This document shows, in pieces, positions 10,747 to 21,195 of a DNA stretch of 64,000 nucleotides. How positions within the stretch are numbered: the first letter of the stretch is position 1; each line of letters begins with the position of its first letter. The notes below the pieces were generated by a model. The model ran no database searches. It saw only the letters and a program-made list of their open reading frames with translations, and was not told the DNA's origin. The stretch is from Sphaerulina vaccinii (Eukaryota; Ascomycota; Dothideomycetes; Mycosphaerellales; Mycosphaerellaceae): contig JAKUDP010000007.1 of the NCBI GenBank assembly GCA_022570795.1, positions 558,001 through 622,000 of the forward strand, written 5' to 3'. The translations under genes were made by a program, and so were the position numbers.

Positions 10747-12317
10747 GACTGCTGTGGTGGTGGGAAGTTGTGGAGAAAGAACTTGTCTCGGCTATACTCT
10801 TGCGATTGATATAGTTGTCTGTCTGGCCTACGTACACTTGGGTGCAGGGATCCGCGCTGTGAAAGAAAGCGGGCGGGATGCAGTGTACTGGAAGCAATGG
10901 GTGTGGTGATGGTGTGTTGGGTGGTGACTGAAGCTGTCAAGAGTATCGTGCAGCGGAGGAGTGCCGGAGAAGTGTATTGCAGTGCTCGTGATCGCTGGAA
11001 AGGAGCGGTGCAGTGATCGGACGGAGATGATGGAGAAGTAAGAACAAGAGCTTGTACGAGCAGCGCCGGAGCGCTGGTGGTGTTGAATGGTACTCGATGC
11101 AAATGTGCTGTGAGGTGGTCGAAGAAAAGAGCTCGCTGTCGGGCGGAGAGCGGAGGATGTGGTGGTGTTGTGGTTATTGAGGAAGGTGTCGCTTCAAAGG
11201 GAAGGAAGAGTGGGAGTCAGTGCCCGGTGTTCCTTCTTTTTCTCCGTTACTTAGCCTTGATTTGATGAATGGATTGTGTCAGAGGTCGTTGATGAAGGAG
11301 AGAGCTTCGGAAAGGTAAATCTGAGGTGCCTTGGAGGAGCAGCAAGGTTCAGAAAATGGCTTTCCTTGGCACTTTTCGTGTCACGTTAACGACGCTCCTG
11401 AAACCGTTTCCTGTTTCATGTCCTGTGTTTGTGCCCGATAACTGCACTTCATGAAAAGGCGTTCATGCGGCCCGGGCATCGATATTGATGTCAATGAAAG
11501 CTTGCTTCTGATGAGCTTTCAGTCCTACAAGACGCGGATGTCGGAGAAATTGGTACGAGATCTTCTGCGAGATGTTCTGCAAGAAGAGTAAGAGCTATCA
11601 CGAGGCCGGGGCAAAGCACGATAAGTAGAGCACTCGGAAAGCCCTTCTGACGCTCAAGGCTATGCCGCAAGACTGTGGGCTACTGTATGACCTTCGGGAC
11701 AAGCATGATGGTCAGATCAAGACGCGATGAGGTTCAAAGTCCAAAGGCAGATGATGTTGATTCTTGCCGACTTCTCACAGCCATCGATGTTGATTACGAG
11801 AACAGAAATGGGCCTGCAGCAGTATCGTATCGCATGCCCAAGACAGATAGCATTCGTTCTCCTGTTCTAGAACAGCGAAATACCCTGTCTTCTGGCATAC
11901 ACCAAGAACTCAAGGTAGAGATAGCAGGCACTAAGCGCATTCTTACAGCAGCAGAGATCCTCAACTATGTCTCGCGATCACAATGCAAACGGCATGTTGA
12001 CAAAACTGTTGTTCACGCTGATCCACAGCTCAACCTGGTATCACATCGAGCTGAACCGGAAGATGATCACCCATCTGTATAAGTCTGAGTTCATCATTCA
12101 GAACACGCCCAATTTCAAGAAAAGACATAATTCGACGAAAGCCATGTACAGCTCGCGATACATGCGCGTTCACGTTGTAAGTACTCAAACATATTCAAAG
12201 TGCCTTCAGGACGCACCATGATAAGACTCAATAGCTGATGGCCCAACCTGATGAGCATGTCGTCCTCCCATAGGTTTGCGATAACCCTAAGACGCAAGTG
12301 AATGAAGAATGGACGTC
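10747..12317. other. Leader of the KH gene and gene-poor spacer
   Basis: 10747-11260 reads on the minus strand as long CT-rich sequence, as expected for promoter and 5' UTR of a housekeeping gene. From 11687 a 131-codon frame on the + strand (ATG at 11687) exists but has no recognisable domain or conserved-looking architecture. The first unit of the ncRNA-like array begins at 12318. Confidence 0.4.
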
Positions 12318-12506
12318 TATATACGTTTCGTTCTCACCATCACTCAACGGACACTAATAGTCTAGTGGGACAACCATAAGTCGCACCGACCATAGTGTGC
12401 TAATCAACAGTGAGTCAGTTGAGTGCTGCCAAGGCAAACACGCCTTTGCACGTACGGCTAGCCAGTACACATGAGTTCAAGTGGTGTTCCTTTTGTCTTT
12501 TGCCTT
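12318..12506 (+). ncRNA. Repeat-family unit A1, candidate small structured RNA gene
   Basis: First of four direct units in array A. TATATAC at 12318; core GTCTAGTGG at 12360; AAGTCGCACCGACCATAG next; T-rich 3' box GGTGTTCCTTTTGTCTTTTG at 12482. The arms ACACTA and TAGTGT around the core are perfectly complementary, and an outer pair CACTCAAC / GTTGAGTG is also perfect in this copy. The donor-like GTAAGT of other units is ATAAGT here. No open reading frame is shared between units. Transcription and function are inferred only from the fixed layout of the family. Confidence 0.6.
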
Positions 12507-12550
12507 GCGAATCCTTTTGCTACCATTAGATGAGTGGCTAGTTGAGGTAC

Positions 12551-12738
12551 ATATACGCGTCGATATTGTCCTCACTCAACGAGCACCACTAGACTAGCGG
12601 TGTAGCCGTAAGTCGCACCGACCATAGTACGCCAGTTCAACAATTCGATCGCAAAGATTCAAGGCCAACGTGACCTAATTCGTTCCAGATGTGATAAAGA
12701 GCTCGGATTGAAGGTGTTTGTTTCAATCTTTTGCCTTT
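12551..12738 (+). ncRNA. Repeat-family unit A2
   Basis: TATAC at 12552, core GACTAGCGGTGTAGCCGTAAG from 12592, CGCACCGACCATAG following, and 3' box GGTGTTTGTTTCAATCTTTT at 12713. Length and spacings match the other units, while the ~70 bp middle is unlike A1 or A3. Confidence 0.6.
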
Positions 12739-12806
12739 CGCATGCCGTTTCTCTAGGACGAATAGGATCTTCTTTTCTTTCGATCAGCATAGGCAGTAGT
12801 GAAGTA

Positions 12807-12997
12807 TTATGTACATCCTATCTTGTCCTCACTTAACAAACATCATTGGTCTAGTGGTGTAGCTGTAAGTCGCACCGACTATAGTGTGCTGGTTGAATAG
12901 ACAATAAGGTTAAATTCCAAGGCAGTTATGTCTGGAGGGCAGTCGTAGCCGACCTAGATCATGTAGATCGAGTGTGTTTGTTTTTGCCTTTTGCCTT
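12807..12997 (+). ncRNA. Repeat-family unit A3 (near-consensus)
   Basis: A weaker TATTATGTACAT upstream element at about 12807, core GGTCTAGTGG at 12848, GTAAGTCGCACCGAC at 12865, 3' box GTGTTTGTTTTTGCCTTTTG from 12974. The arm ACATCAT pairs with ATAGTGT with one C-A mismatch. The sequence GGTTAAATTCC near 12908 resembles a tRNA B box, but it is not kept in the other units. Confidence 0.6.
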
Positions 12998-13064
12998 ATA
13001 AAGTGCCATTCTCCAAGGCATAAGCCTCCTTTTCTTCTACCTAGCAGAGACAGTATTGAACAAT

Positions 13065-13255
13065 CATATACACGCCCAGATCACCCTTACTTATCGAACA
13101 TCGATGGTCTAGTGGAATGCCTGTAAGTCGCACCGACCATAGTGTGCTAGTTAAGTGGATAGCTGTAAGACTTCTCTCAGGCAACATTGTCCTGATTTGG
13201 ATATTGCCGGTTTCGCTGAACTGTGATCATCCGGTGTTCCTTTTGTCTTTTGCTT
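13065..13255 (+). ncRNA. Repeat-family unit A4
   Basis: CATATACAC at 13065, GGTCTAGTGG at 13106, GTAAGTCGCACCGACCATAG at 13123, 3' box GGTGTTCCTTTTGTCTTTTG at 13233. Last unit of array A, about 190 bp before the 3' end of GRC3. Confidence 0.6.
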
Positions 13256-13445
13256 CATTAGTTGACACTTTGTGTGTTATGATAAGCATATCTTGTTGAC
13301 ATGACTGTTACTTTTGCCTTCTGCATACTCACCTCTTCAGTGCAAGAGATGTCTATTGTGGGAACCTTCTCCAAGACCTCAACTCTCTATTTCAGCGTTC
13401 TCAGTCGCTTCTCAGTGCCCTAGCTACCGCACGCCCTCAGAGAGG

Positions 13446-15651
13446 CTAGCGTACATCCTTAGCCATAGGTGGATGTCTCAATCTCCATACAGCGCCCTCA
13501 ATGCCCCCTCCCTTGCCTTCTTCAACTCTCCTTACCCAAGGCCTTTCCTCGAATTCGTCTCCATTACCCGCGTGCACATCTTCCAAGTAAGCCCATTCAG
13601 GAGAATCGAACCCACCTCTGACAAGCACAACCTTCTTCTCCTCGACTAGCAGATTCGCGATCTCGCTTTCGTGAAGTGGTGTAACGAGCTGTATCGACTT
13701 CTCAGCGACATCGATACCACGGATCAATGCCAAGCCCAGGCAGTGACTGCGACGAGGATCCAGAGGTTTCGTATCTGCAGGCAGGTGAGGCAGGTCTTCT
13801 ACCTCCGTACGTTGGATGGTCTCGGGATCAACTATCCCCGGGTCTTCGAGAACGACTATGGCAACGACTGAGCCATCGAGGACTTCGGCGAGGAAGTCCG
13901 GATGTGGAGCTTGACCGTAGTTCATGATGACGAGATCTGAGGCGCTAGCATAGGAGGCTATCCAAGGGCGGATCGCGCTGATAGGTTTTGAGGACTTCTG
14001 GTGGAAGTAGGACATTGTTTGCATAGCGCGGAGTTCTGCTGGTGCTCGAGAAGCTTGTTGACGTGGCCGGCGAGGGATGCGGATTGGTATGCTGTTTGTG
14101 ATTTGGGCCATTTCGTGTGCGAGCTCGGGATCGACGGACTCGAGGAGGACCTGAAAGAGTGAGGTTAGCAAGTGTCTTCGACAATGGCTCTGCTCTCGGT
14201 TGTCGCTGTCTGCGAGCCCCTTGGCGTGGCTGGGCACTTCAGGCAGAGAAAAGCTCCTGGGAACGATGACTTGTACTTACAGCCTCTGTAATCCCCAATT
14301 TCGATGCCAGTGTCACGATTGTACTAGCACCAAGATTGCTGACCCACCCGCATGAGTTCACTACCACAGGGACCTCCTTCGGAGCACGGCTGATCAGATC
14401 CAATGCACATGCAACATAGTGCTCCGGATCGTCCTTGAAAGATGTCGCTGCTATCGTATGGGATCGTATTAAACGATAAGAAGTGCTTCGTGTTGACGCA
14501 TGGTGTGTGAAAGCTGGTCCTAGTATAGGTGCAGTGACTTCCACGAGTGCAAGCTGACCAGGAGGGCCAAACTCAGGCTGTCCTGGGTCGAGATCGAGGT
14601 ATAGACATCGGGCTTTCTTGCCAGGTCTGCTCGTAATCATGTTGCAGAGGATTCGATTGAAGGTTGATTTGCCAGCTGATTTCGGTCCAACTGCCATGAT
14701 TCTTGGAGAGGCTCCTTCCGTTTCGATGCGGATCTTCTTAAGACTTTCGTCGATTTCAAGAGGTACTAGACTCCTGGCTAGGGGATCGTCTGATGTTGTA
14801 CGTAGTAGGCTGAAAGAGCGTTCTGAGCCCTTAGCGCCAATATTGCGAAAGAGTGGCGAGAGACCTTCGATGCCTTGCAGTCCAGAGTTGACGGAAGTGA
14901 CTCGGATCGTGGCATCTTGCTTCCAGGGCTGTATCACTGGCAGCGGGGACACAGATGGAGCGTAGACACGTTTCACGCCTCGACCTGGGTGTAGAACGGC
15001 TCCGTATATCGTGACAACGCCGCTCAGCACTTCCAGATCGTATTCGCCTAGGAAAGTGACGCCGTCCTGCGGATCATTAGTATCTCTGAATTGGCTACTC
15101 ATGTTTGAAAACCCTCCCTCCGACTTTACGAGAGCCTGGTCGGCACAAAAAGCAGAGATACAACAGAAGTGCTGTGCTTACGTTTGCTCGCAGTACGAAC
15201 TCCAGGCTTCCAGAATTGTCTCGGATTTGAGATGTCACTTTAGACAGACGAACTTCTGGCTTCGCTACTGTCACAATGTGATCTTGATCATCTCCAGATA
15301 TCGCATCCGGACTCGCTCTACTGCTGTGATGACCATCATAAGGAGCTTCTGCAATTGATGATGCCAGCGTTTGTTCACGATCCAAGTCGAGTCCTGTTGA
15401 GGCACCTATCAGTTTTCTCTGCCTGTCTATAGGAACTACGCCGCCTCCTTGAAATCGTGACGCCCGCAAAGGATCTGAGATAGATCAGAGACATAGGCCT
15501 TACCTTCTTCTACTGGATTTGTCGCCGCTCGCGCTGCAGCAAAGGCGCTGAGCTGTGGCTTGCTGACTCCATTACTGCTGAACAGATTCTTATCTCCGTT
15601 CTTGTTCTTGTTCTTGCCAAAGGCATCTTGTGCTTTTCGTTTCGTAGTCAT
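13446..15651 (-). CDS. GRC3: Polynucleotide 5'-hydroxyl-kinase Grc3 (NOL9 family), 634 aa
   Basis: Four exons: 15651-15504, 15447-15182, 15066-14281 and 14150-13446. The introns have GTAAGG, GTAAGC and GTAAGT donors; the second has a TACTAAT branch. Exon lengths sum to a multiple of three. The N-terminus has the family's KRKAQDAFGK and LSAFAAARAA segments. The P-loop GPKSAGKST lies at about 265-273, followed by the CLYLDLDPGQPEFGPPG Walker-B/lid region and the VVNSCGWVSNLG motif. Grc3 phosphorylates the 5'-OH of pre-rRNA after ITS2 cleavage with Las1 and aids Pol I termination in the nucleolus. It is head-to-head with RPA34, also a ribosome-synthesis gene. Confidence 0.93.
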
Positions 15652-15823
15652 ATTGTCGATGCGTTGTCGGAGAAGAAGAGATGCATTCCCGGAGCTTTTC
15701 GGTGGCTTGTGCACCTTCAAACCTTATTTTCAAATATTTCTGTCCATCTTCTTCGATTCTTCACAACTCGCACCAAACACTTTGCGATTCGAGCTATACA
15801 GAAGAGGAGAAACTCAGGCAACA
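15652..15823. promoter_or_regulatory. Short bidirectional promoter between GRC3 and RPA34
   Basis: Only 172 bp separate the two opposed start codons, so core promoters and both 5' UTRs must overlap. No TATA box is evident. Co-regulation is inferred from the layout and the shared ribosome-synthesis role of the two products. Confidence 0.65.
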
Positions 15824-17233
15824 ATGGCCAAGACAGATAAAGTGAAGAGCGCGCCGAAGAAGGCGAAGACGGAGGAGAAGTCGGCGAAGAAGAGCACAAA
15901 ACCTTCATCCTCGAAAGCGAAAGTGTCTGGCCTGAGCGAAGAACGCGTTGTGGACTCGGAGTCGGAAGGAGAAGCGCCAGCAGCGAAGGCAGTGGCGAAG
16001 ACTCCCAAGCCAGTTAAGGAGAAGAAGGAGAAGACGCCGAAGACGAAAGCAGCTCCTCCACCTCCACCACCGAAAGAGCCCACACTGAGCAGCGACGATG
16101 ATGATTCCGAGGAGTCAGATGAGAGCGACGACGACGAGGAGATGGCAGATGCGCCAGCACTGAAGAAGCCAGACACAATCCCTGCAAAGGTCAATGGCGT
16201 GAAACGGAAAGCAGAGAGCGTGAGCTCGCTGGACGATGGAGAGTCGAAGGATGATAGCTCGAGCGACGAGGATGCGAAACCTGATGCGAAGCGCGTGAAG
16301 ACGGCGCTTAAAGATGCGGGAGAAGTAGAACAGGTTGGAGAGGTGGCTTCGGACAGCGACAGTGAAGAGAAGGAGGACGAAGACGAGCCTTCTGCGGACA
16401 CAGCACCTGCGCCGAGACCTGCACAGAACGTGAATATGGAGAGCATACCTGCACAACCCTACAAGCCACCCAATGGCTACTCTGGACTAGGAGATGTCTC
16501 GGATTTCACATTCTCCGCGAACAGCTTCAATGGCCAGCAGATATGGCATATTGTAGCTCCAAGCAACGTCTCACTCAAATCACTCGGCGAGATAGCTTCG
16601 AACGCTATAGACTCTGGAGCGACGGTCCTCACGCATAAACAAAGCGAGTACTGCTTGAGCGAAGACACGAGTACGGACAACCAATTCTTCGGCGTAGCTG
16701 TACCAAGCACGACAGGCTACAACGCGATACCACAATCGATCTCTCGAACGTTATACGTAAAGCAAAAGGTCACTCTACCACACCTCAGCAAGAAGCAAGC
16801 AGATCTCAACACTGGCAGTGCAGCAGCAGCAGATCTGGCCCAGCCCTCAGTAAGCGATATCCGACCACAGCCAAAGGGTATGAGGATGAGGTATAAACCT
16901 GCTGGATTCGGGAATGGAGATCCTGGTCTTGGCTCGGACAGTGAAGAGGATGGAGCGCAGGCCAAGACGAATGGCAGCAGCAAGTTCCAATTTCCAAAGG
17001 CGATTGGCGGGCACGGCGCGGAAGTGCAAGCAGAGAATGCATCGGAAACACCTAAAGCCAAGAAGTCGAAGAAGAAGCGGAAAGATGAGGACGTTGAGAT
17101 GGTCGAAGCTGTTCCAGACGCGAGTATCCCTGATGCAAAAGGAGAGATCAGTAAGGAGCAAAAGAAAAGGCTGAAAGCCGAGAAGAAGGCAAGGAAAGAA
17201 GCCAAGGCTGCTAAGGTTGCAGTGGCAGCATAG
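15824..17233 (+). CDS. RPA34: DNA-directed RNA polymerase I subunit Rpa34, 469 aa
   Basis: Single exon. ATG at 15824 (MAKTDKVKSAPKKAK) is preferred over the open frame upstream because it begins the typical Lys-rich tail and gives room for a promoter. Residues 1-205 are low-complexity Lys/Glu/Asp/Ser with acidic Ser-Asp-Glu tracts. The conserved RPA34 core follows (YSGLGDVSDFTFSANSFNGQ, then QIWHIVAP, GATVLTHKQSEY, RTLYVKQKVTLPHL). A Lys-rich tail ends in KKRLKAEKKARKEAK. Rpa34 pairs with Rpa49 as a TFIIF-like module on RNA polymerase I for rRNA transcription. The core motif order makes this assignment firm. Confidence 0.9.
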   Translation: MAKTDKVKSAPKKAKTEEKSAKKSTKPSSSKAKVSGLSEERVVDSESEGEAPAAKAVAKTPKPVKEKKEKTPKTKAAPPPPPPKEPTLSSDDDDSEESDESDDDEEMADAPALKKPDTIPAKVNGVKRKAESVSSLDDGESKDDSSSDEDAKPDAKRVKTALKDAGEVEQVGEVASDSDSEEKEDEDEPSADTAPAPRPAQNVNMESIPAQPYKPPNGYSGLGDVSDFTFSANSFNGQQIWHIVAPSNVSLKSLGEIASNAIDSGATVLTHKQSEYCLSEDTSTDNQFFGVAVPSTTGYNAIPQSISRTLYVKQKVTLPHLSKKQADLNTGSAAAADLAQPSVSDIRPQPKGMRMRYKPAGFGNGDPGLGSDSEEDGAQAKTNGSSKFQFPKAIGGHGAEVQAENASETPKAKKSKKKRKDEDVEMVEAVPDASIPDAKGEISKEQKKRLKAEKKARKEAKAAKVAVAA

Positions 17234-17379
17234 TATGCTTCTCGATATATGGCAGAACCACCTTTGACCTCATCAGGAGCTATTGCTTGCCCCAGTGTAT
17301 ATTGATCGTCAGAAACGCATTGCTAACATCGATCCAGTCAGAACAGCGTTGATGGCATAACGCAAAATATGGTCGAGCA

Positions 17380-17570
17380 AAAGGGTAAAAAACAATCGCC
17401 AACTGCTTGCGATACAAGCGTTCGGTATCACGTTCAATATGTGCCAGAGACACATTGAGAAGACCGACTGAGCGCTTGTTAGTACTACAGCATCAGCTAT
17501 GCCGACGACTTACGACTGTACCGCTACTCTACGGACGACTGTTGAAGAAGGCACAGAGAAGCATATGATA
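17380..17570 (-). ncRNA. Repeat-family unit B1 (divergent subfamily)
   Basis: Read on the minus strand: CATATGC at ~17565, AGAGTAGCGGTACAGTCGTA with AGTCGTCGGCATAGCTGATG following, and 3' box GGCGATTGTTTTTTACCC at the low end. The layout matches arrays A and C but the core has a local hairpin-like CAGC/GCTG-type stem instead of the A/C arm pairing. Confidence 0.55.
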
Positions 17571-17629
17571 CCTCAATTGCCGTGATAGAAGATATCAAAA
17601 GGGCAAAGTCAAAGCAAAAAGACGAAATT

Positions 17630-17815
17630 GAGAGACAAAACAATCGCCCTGGACCACAGCGAGTGAACCGAACAGCGCGAGTACATAGGTCTCTTAGGCC
17701 TAATTGGCTGCATGCAAGAGGACGAAACTTAGCACCCCAATTGGAGCGACTTAGGAGTATGCCGCTACACCACGGACGACTGTTGAAAGAAGAGAAAGTG
17801 GGAGCGTATATGATA
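17630..17815 (-). ncRNA. Repeat-family unit B2
   Basis: Minus-strand unit with CATATACGCTCC at the high end, GTGGTGTAGCGGC core, CTAAGTCGC (the GT of other units is CT here) and 3' box AGGGCGATTGTTTTGTCTCT. Same orientation as B1 and B3-B5. Confidence 0.55.
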
Positions 17816-17871
17816 CATCATTCGGCATGCGCGAAGACGGCAAAAGTATGAAGCTGAAGCAAAAGAGATCA

Positions 17872-18060
17872 AGAGAGGCAAAACATTCGCCCTTAGGCTA
17901 CGTTCTCTACCGAGCACTCTCAGCTCACGACGATAGTAGTCGTGATGTTGAAACTCCGCAAGCCTGGTTTTCAAGCATCGACTATGCCGGCGACTGACTG
18001 TGGTACCGCTAGACCAATGACGACTGTTGAGAGATGAGAGAACGAGAAGATATATGATAC
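17872..18060 (-). ncRNA. Repeat-family unit B3
   Basis: Minus-strand unit: TATCATATATC at the high end, GTCATTGGTCTAGCGGTACC, TCAGTCGCCGGCATAG, and 3' box GGGCGAATGTTTTGCCTCTC. It is closely similar to B4 over nearly its whole length, including the middle part that differs elsewhere, so the two look like a recent duplication. Confidence 0.6.
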
Positions 18061-18117
18061 TTCAAGTGGCATGCTTGGAGTAGGCAAAAGTACGAAGCTG
18101 AAGCAAAAGAGAGTCTG

Positions 18118-18300
18118 GAGAGGCAAAACAATCGCCCTTAGGCTACGTTTCTGGATGCAGGGATACCAAGTACGACGATAGTGGTCGTGATGCTGAAACT
18201 CCGCAAGCCTGGTTTCAAGCATCAGCTATGCTGACGACTTACTGTGGTTCCGCTAGACCATTGACGACTGTTGCAGAGTGAGGACCTTTAGGAATATATG
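18118..18300 (-). ncRNA. Repeat-family unit B4
   Basis: Minus-strand unit: CATATATTCC at the high end, GGTCTAGCGG, GTAAGTCGTCAGCATAGCTG (GTCAGC and GCTGAT can pair around ATA), 3' box GGGCGATTGTTTTGCCTCTC. Near-copy of B3. Confidence 0.6.
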
Positions 18301-18401
18301 ACTGCTCACGAGTCAAGGAGAGGAAAAGCGAAAAGATCTAAAAGATCTACTTCACCAGCTGACATATGTTGAAGGTTAATCCAAACGCAAAACAAAGTGT
18401 T

Positions 18402-18590
18402 GAAGCAATATGCAAAAACAAGTCTTTCCATTACTAGGAATTGCAGTGAACCCAGCTTGGCTAAGAACATATTGTTCTGGGCCGTGGACATATCATCTTC
18501 TTGGCCAGCACACCATGGACGTGCGACTTACGGCGATACCACTAGACCAATGGTGACTCATTGAGGATTGTAATTCTCTGGTCATGTATG
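18402..18590 (-). ncRNA. Repeat-family unit B5 (A/C-like core)
   Basis: Minus-strand unit with CATACATGAC at the high end, CACCATTGGTCTAGTGGTAT, GTAAGTCGCACGTCCATGGT, and 3' box GACTTGTTTTTGCATATTGC. CACCAT pairs fully with ATGGTG, restoring a C-G pair where most A/C units have a C-A mismatch. It links subfamily B to arrays A and C. Confidence 0.6.
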
Positions 18591-18755
18591 GATGTCCATA
18601 AACCGTGGACGAGCTTGCCTGGGGACTCTTGATGCCTGATTTGTCAGGCATGGTTTGAAATCAGCTACCGGCATTACGACATAGCTCCACTTTCCCAATG
18701 GCTAAGAGCTTCAACTTCTAGACCTCTCTTCTCGAACATAAGTAACGACATCTGC

Positions 18756-19996
18756 ATGTTCTCGTTGCGAAGTCTCACCAGGCCACTCACTACGCTCAGA
18801 GCTATCAGCATCAACTCGATTCGAAACACAAGCACAGCAGCCATGGCTCCTCCTTCCACAATCAAGGCTATCACGATCAATGGCAACAAAGCCAAGGTCT
18901 CTGAGATCAAGCTCCAGAAAGTGAGACCAACATATCTGCTTGCTAAGGTTGAGGCTATTGCTTTGAACCCAACAGATTGGAAGCACATCAATGGCAAGCG
19001 AGCAGCAGAGGGCGGTCTCGCGGGATGTGACTTTTCCGGAACTGTTGTTGAGGTAGGGAGTGGTATGTATCACGTTCATAGCTGTGGGCAAACACACAGG
19101 CTAACGACGCGTCAGACGTCACGAAGCAATTCCAAGTCGGCGATCGCATAGCTGGTACCACACACGGAGCAAACGCCAGCCAAGTCGAAGATGGCTGCTT
19201 TGCAGAGTACGCCATAGCAAAAGCCGATCTCCTCGTCAAGATCCCGTCCAACCTCTCCTTCGAGCAAGCAGCAACCTTCCCTCTCGGAGTCAGCACAGTC
19301 GGCCAAGGTCTCTTCCAGAAAGCCCTGAAGCTCAATCTTCCTTCCGAACCCATCAAGAAGGACTCGCAGACAGTCCTCATCTACGGCGGGTCTACAGCGA
19401 CAGGATCTCTCGCAATCCAGTATGCCAAGCTTGCCGGCTACAAAGTCCTCACAACCTGTTCACCCCACAACAACGACTTCGTCAGGTCCTTGGGAGCAGA
19501 TGCCATCTACAACTACCGCGATGCAGACTGTGGCAAGCAGATCAACAACGATACCAACGACTCTCTCAAGCTAGTCTGGGACACCATCTCTACCCCAGCT
19601 TCTGCCGAGATCTGCGCTGCTGCTCTCTCGTCCGACTCCACAGGAGCCAAATACGGCACAATTCTTCCAGTGAAGCTTCCAGAACGAACAGATGTCGAAA
19701 CTACTATGACGTTCATGTACACTATCTTCAATGATCCTTTTACTAAGGCTGGACGAGACACACCGGCTATTCAAGAGGATTTTGACTTTGCGAAGAAGTT
19801 CTTCCAGCTTACGGAGGATCTTCTGGCTGCTGGAAAGCTCAACACGCATCCTGAGCAGGTTGGAAAGGAAGGCTTGAAGGGTGCGTTGCAGGGCATGCTG
19901 GACATGAAGAATGGGAAGGTTAGTGGTAAGAAGTTGGTCTATAAGGTGGCAGAGACGCCAGCAGAAGCGATTGGGAGTGCAGAGGTTGAGTTGTAG
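18756..19996 (+). CDS. Medium-chain dehydrogenase/reductase, ToxD/trans-enoyl-reductase-like, 395 aa
   Basis: Two exons, 18756-19062 and 19116-19996, joined by a 53-bp intron (GTATGT donor, GCTAACG branch, GTCAG acceptor). The N-terminal ~30 residues are Arg/Ser/Thr-rich without acids, like a mitochondrial presequence; a shorter start at 18843 (MAPPSTIKAI) would drop it. A GroES-like domain follows (VEAIALNPTDWKHINGK, GCDFSGTVVEVGSG, VGDRIAG), then the Rossmann core with VLIYGGSTATGSLAIQYAKL and LGADAIYNYRD. No structural zinc Cys cluster is seen. The family reduces enones or enoyl thioesters with NADPH. Substrate unknown; at 5 kb from the PKS a link is possible but unproven. Confidence 0.87.
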
Positions 19997-20119
19997 ACTG
20001 GAGCACGATGAGTAGTGGCCGCCATAGATGGTAGAGAACAACAACATGCATTACGCTTTGTATAGATCAGTTCTGAACCGTCCTGATATACACCATGTTC
20101 TGCATACAACTGAAATTAC

Positions 20120-20303
20120 AAAAAGCAAAACAAACACCAGTCGATCACGATGTTTGGAGAACGCGAATGGGCCAAGGCACAGCCTTTGGGCGTCCTCGAA
20201 TGATCCCGACTCATTAGCACACCGCGGTCGATGCGACTTACGATGATACCACCAGACCAATGGCGTTCGTTGAGAAATGGCAGGAATAGAACGTGTATAT
20301 ACC
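20120..20303 (-). ncRNA. Repeat-family unit D (solitary)
   Basis: Minus-strand unit: TATATACACG at the high end, ACGCCATTGGTCTGGTGGTA, GTAAGTCGCATCGACCGCGG, TGTGC, and 3' box GGTGTTTGTTTTGCTTTTTG. ACGCC pairs with GGTGT, with changes on both sides relative to the other units. Placed just downstream of the MDR gene, outside the three arrays. Confidence 0.6.
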
Positions 20304-21195
20304 TCATGCTGTGAGCTGTCACCACAATGGTACTCGGTCCTTTGAGAGCCCTAAGTAGCACCTGTGATTTCTGACTTCTATAGTCTTCTTGGCATACCGA
20401 CCCGAAGAGCTGCCTCACGATATGACCACTTTGTCTCAGCCAAGACATCTACAGCAATGCCTAAAAAGTACCCATTGTGACTATGTGCCGTAGTCGTAGT
20501 GATTTTTCTAAAGCTGAGCCACGAGCCAAGTCGCCGATCGAGGGAACGCGATGTTGACCTGCATTCAAAACCGCAGACCTGTACAGAGGTGAGTTTCCAG
20601 GTGGGGCTGAGGGAGGTAATGTTGTGGCGACTGATGATATTGTTCGTAGTCAAATCCTTGCCGTACTAGTGGCAACGGATGTATCTTCGACGTACAGTGG
20701 TATGGGGGCGATTTTCCTCCGGGATGGAGAGCGAATTGTAGTTAGATGAGCTGGGAGAGAAGGTGGGTAGCTGGAGCTGCATTGCAGAGCTCGTGGTCTT
20801 TTCTCTCTGCGTTCACAGCTAGGTCTGCTCAATTACTGCCTCTAATATGGACAGTATACTTCATATGCCAAGTTCCTCATGCTGCATACGTACCAGCGTC
20901 CATGCTTGCGCCTGCCGGGTCCATGGCTGTGGTAGTACTGAGCGCATCAAACTACAAACCTCGCGGCATATTTGCACGCGTCGATCATACCTCCAGAAGG
21001 CAAGCGGCGCAGTCTCCTCTTCTTCTCCAGCTTACTCGGACATGGAGTAATGGTGGGCTTGACATCTTTAGAGACGTCCTTCGTGAAGGATCCCGATCAT
21101 TGGGCAGACTTTGCTTCTCTCGGCATGTCATTCTGGTTGAGGCCTCCAGCCCCACATCGTGGTCTGCGAGTAGTACTGAGGTTTGATTTGACATC
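20304..21195. other. Intergenic, no convincing gene
   Basis: A 146-codon + strand frame at 20746-21186 overlaps the prefoldin 3' end in antisense and shows no domain. Otherwise nothing recognised. Confidence 0.4.

Noticed and set aside
13595..13625. tRNA B box (GGTTCGATTC on the minus strand)
   Set aside because: It lies inside the coding sequence of GRC3 (Gly-Phe-Asp-Ser codons) with no tRNA structure around it.
20746..21186. 146-aa + strand gene
   Set aside because: Mostly antisense to the prefoldin 6 gene and without recognisable features.
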